Shown here: piece by piece, positions 7,535 through 9,550 of the stretch
How positions within the stretch are numbered: position 1 is the stretch's first letter
How the letters are laid out: each line of letters opens with the position of its first letter
Source of the DNA: Microbacterium sp.
Lineage (GTDB): Bacteria; Actinomycetota; Actinomycetes; Actinomycetales; Microbacteriaceae
Length of the DNA: 9,550 bases
Assembly (NCBI GenBank): GCA_031286555.1
Contig: JAITUD010000513.1
Span: 1 to 9,550, forward strand
Direction: 5' to 3'
Translations under genes and position numbers: made by a program
Notes under the pieces: generated by a model
Told to the model about the DNA's origin: nothing
The model's database searches: none
What the model saw: the letters and a program-made list of their open reading frames with translations, nothing else

Positions 7535-8182
7535 ATGCCGCGTTCTGCGGAGCAGAACCGCGATGCGCGTGAGCGCTCGCAGGCCAGCATCCTGCAAGCC
7601 GCCTTCGAGGTGTTCGGCGAGAAGGGCTACCACGAGGCGAGTCTGGCCGAGATCGCCCGCCAGGCCGGTGTCGCCCAGGGGCTGATCAACTACTACTTCG
7701 GCGGCAAGGAGCAGCTCGTCGGGGCCGTGCTCGACGCCTACTTCGAGAAGATGACGGCGCTGGCGTTCGGCGACGAGGGCGCCGACGACCGCCTGCGCAT
7801 GGTCATCGACATGTTCCTGATCGGCGCCGACCAGACGCTGCCGCAGCAGCGCATCACGCTGGGGCTGTCGATCCTGCCCGCCACGCATCGCATCTATGCC
7901 GAGTCCGAGCAGCGCAACCTCGACGCGGTGCTCGCCGCCGGCGGGCTCATGCAGGACCTGTTCCGCGAGCGCGGGGCAACCGACCCGGCGCTCGAAGAGG
8001 TCATGCTGCGCAGCGTGGTCGAGGGCGTCATCGTCAAGCGCGCCGTGTACGGCAAGACGTACCCGCTGCAGGCTGCGCGCCGCTGGCTGCATCGGATGTA
8101 CGGGCTCGGCGAGCCCGCAGAGCCGTTGCCCTTCGTTGCAGCCGACCCTCCGCAGACCGCGCTGCGCGCGATCGACGCGTGA
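7535..8182 (+). CDS. TetR/AcrR-family transcriptional regulator
   Basis: This 215-residue protein begins with a basic tail and the TetR DNA-binding domain: helix 1 (RSQASILQAAFEVFGEKGYHEAS, within 14-36), then the helix-turn-helix LAEIARQAGVAQGLINYYFGGKEQL (37-61), with the family signature YYF at 53-55. The rest is an all-helical ligand and dimerisation domain, which does not reveal the ligand; the overall layout resembles BetI-like members. An inverted repeat overlapping its own promoter suggests autorepression. Its other targets are not visible: the convergent permease gene has its promoter beyond the right edge, and the upstream operon has its own GntR regulator. The two genes converge with 80 bp between them, which contains a strong hairpin. 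Confidence 0.9.
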   Translation: MPRSAEQNRDARERSQASILQAAFEVFGEKGYHEASLAEIARQAGVAQGLINYYFGGKEQLVGAVLDAYFEKMTALAFGDEGADDRLRMVIDMFLIGADQTLPQQRITLGLSILPATHRIYAESEQRNLDAVLAAGGLMQDLFRERGATDPALEEVMLRSVVEGVIVKRAVYGKTYPLQAARRWLHRMYGLGEPAEPLPFVAADPPQTALRAIDA

Positions 8183-8193
8183 CGTTCACCTGC

Positions 8194-8250
8194 TCCGGTC
8201 TCAACGGATGTGGGTGTTACGACTGAACACTCGCATCCGTTGAGACCGGA
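8194..8250. terminator. Long hairpin between convergent genes, probable bidirectional terminator
   Basis: The arms 8194-8210 and 8234-8250 are a perfect 17-bp inverted repeat. The pairing continues inward to 8218/8226, giving 25 bp around a 7-nt loop (ACGACTG), if two G-U pairs are allowed (8211/8233 and 8213/8231). Those two positions pair as G-U only in the top-strand transcript and become A-C mismatches in the bottom one, so the tetR direction folds better. There is no T-tract on either side. Position 11 nt after tetR and 12 nt after the permease stop supports termination for both. Confidence 0.75.
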
Positions 8251-8262
8251 AGCGGCATCAGA

Positions 8263-9550
8263 TCACTCCTGCGGATCGCCGCCGATCGGGCCGACCGCGG
8301 CGAGCGGCTTCGGGTCGTCGGCACCGGTCTTGCGCAGCCGGGCGATCGCGTTGCCGCCGTGGTAGATGATGATCGCGGCGACGGTCGCGATCACAATGCC
8401 GCCCAGCTCGAAGCCGTTCTCGCCCTGGATCGCGAAGCCGCCGACGGCGACGATCAGCGCGACCGCGGCGGTGTACTGGTTCACCGGGCGTGAGAAGTCG
8501 ACCTTATTGTCGACCCAGATCTTCACGCCGATCACGCCGATCAGGCCGTACAGTGCGGTGGTCACGCCGCCGAGCACACCGGCGGGCACCGAGTTGATGA
8601 CGGCGCCGAACTTCGGCGACATGCTCAGCAGGATGGCGGTGATGCCGGCCACCCAGTACGCCGCGGTCGAGTAGACGCGGGTGGATGCCATGACGCCGAT
8701 GTTCTCGCCGTAGGTCGTCGTTCCCGAGCCGCCGAAGAATCCGGCCAGGGTCGTCGAGATGCCGTCGGCGATCAGCGCCTTGCCGGTGTTCTCGTTGATC
8801 TTCGGGTCGTTCACCATGGTGGCGACGCCGCGCACGTGGCCGACGTTCTCGGCGATCAGCACCAGGACGACGGGCAGGAACATCGCCATCGCCGACCAGG
8901 TCGTGGGCTCGACGAAGTCCGGGAACTGGAAGTCGGGCAGCCCTACCCACGGCGCATCATTGATCAGCTGCAGCGGCGTCTTGTCGCCCAGCAGCGGATT
9001 CGGGATGTTCAGCTCACCGCGGAAGGCGGCGAACGCGTAGCCGGCGATCACGCCGAGGAAGATCGAGATGCGGCCGAGGAAGCCGCGGAACACGACCGCG
9101 AACAGGATGGTGAGCGTGAGCGTGACGGTCGCGGTGATAGGCGACACCGCGAAGTTGTTGTGCGCGGCACCGGCCAGGTTGAATCCGATGAGCGCGACGA
9201 TCGTGCCGGCCAGCACCGGAGGCAGGAATCGGTCGACCCAGGCGACGCCCGCGGTGTGCACGACCACGCCGATGATCGCCAGCAGCACGCCGACCGCGAC
9301 GATGCCGGCGAGGGCCGAGCCGGTGCCGCCGACAGCGGTCGCGGCCGTGACCGGTGCGATGAAGGCGAACGAGGAGCCCAGGTAGCTGGGCAGCTTGTTG
9401 CGGGTGATCAGAAGGAAGAGGATCGTGCCGACGCCGCTGAACAGCAGGGTGGTCGGCACCGGGAATCCGGTGAGGATCGGCACCAGGAACGTGGCGCCGA
9501 ACATCGCGACGACGTGCTGCACGCCGATCGCGATGGTGGCGGGCCAGTTC
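8263..9550 (-). CDS. NCS2-family uracil/xanthine permease (UraA-like), 5' end outside window
   Basis: The visible 428 residues are a polytopic membrane protein of the nucleobase:cation symporter-2 family, closest in pattern to UraA/PyrP uracil permeases. The first visible residues, NWPATIAIGVQHVVAMFGATFLVP, place the true start only some tens of residues beyond the edge; GTG 9522 lies inside this conserved block and is not the start. Counting from that GTG, family landmarks are PSYLGSSFAFIAPV (45-58), FLPPVLAGTIVALIG (99-113), AENVGH (224-229, Glu225) and TYGENIGVMASTRVYS (270-285, Glu273); these glutamates correspond to the uracil-binding pair of E. coli UraA. The tail is short and hydrophilic. 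It should import uracil or a related base with protons. The purine/pyrimidine choice is uncertain. Stop is TGA at 8263-8265. Confidence 0.92.
   Translation of the reverse strand, partial: NWPATIAIGVQHVVAMFGATFLVPILTGFPVPTTLLFSGVGTILFLLITRNKLPSYLGSSFAFIAPVTAATAVGGTGSALAGIVAVGVLLAIIGVVVHTAGVAWVDRFLPPVLAGTIVALIGFNLAGAAHNNFAVSPITATVTLTLTILFAVVFRGFLGRISIFLGVIAGYAFAAFRGELNIPNPLLGDKTPLQLINDAPWVGLPDFQFPDFVEPTTWSAMAMFLPVVLVLIAENVGHVRGVATMVNDPKINENTGKALIADGISTTLAGFFGGSGTTTYGENIGVMASTRVYSTAAYWVAGITAILLSMSPKFGAVINSVPAGVLGGVTTALYGLIGVIGVKIWVDNKVDFSRPVNQYTAAVALIVAVGGFAIQGENGFELGGIVIATVAAIIIYHGGNAIARLRKTGADDPKPLAAVGPIGGDPQE

Noticed and set aside
9520..9522. GTG as the start of the NCS2 permease
   Set aside because: The conserved family sequence continues upstream (NWPATIAIG) to the window edge, so the real start is outside.

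Overview
The window looks like the end of a contig from a high-GC actinobacterium. GC-rich third positions, tightly packed genes with ATGA/TGATG overlaps, hairpins without T-tracts and the abundant word GGATGCC suggest Microbacteriaceae, probably Microbacterium. That placement is inference, since no rRNA or marker gene is present. The first 14 bases are Illumina adapter sequence, so the left edge is an assembly boundary.

Region 1 (15-6561, possibly to 7231) is a catabolic locus of the 5-oxoproline (pyroglutamate)/lactam type. A GntR repressor gene, cut by the contig end, points left. A 110-bp divergent spacer holds a perfect 15-bp palindrome with the FadR-like GT-N3-AC core. A rightward operon follows: an Nramp-fold membrane transporter lacking the usual metal motifs (YcsG-like); PxpA (LamB/YcsF); a DUF1445/D-glutamate-cyclase-family protein (YcsI-like); a fused PxpB-PxpC protein; a biotin carboxylase fused to a biotin carrier domain; and, 25 bp later, an NAD(P)-binding atypical SDR. 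The first five match the Bacillus subtilis ycsF-ycsG-ycsI-kipI-kipA set in content. The biotin carboxylase/BCCP is the addition: PxpB/PxpC are homologous to the carboxyltransferase part of urea carboxylase, so the operon holds all parts of a split urea-carboxylase-like enzyme plus PxpA. A likely job is uptake and ATP-dependent opening of 5-oxoproline or a related lactam, possibly with a biotin-dependent step.

Region 2 (7232-7534) is a gene-free gap with a GC-rich hairpin after the SDR gene and, near its right end, an inverted repeat overlapping the likely tetR promoter. Region 3 (7535-9550) has a TetR-family regulator converging on a leftward NCS2 uracil/xanthine permease gene cut by the right edge. 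A long hairpin lies between them.

The most unusual points are a 36-bp exact repeat that is translated, once as the PxpB-PxpC linker and once as the PxpC tail; the biotin module in an oxoprolinase operon; the transporter without metal motifs; and about ninefold excess of GGATGCC. I see no tRNA, rRNA, CRISPR array, insertion sequence or phage gene.
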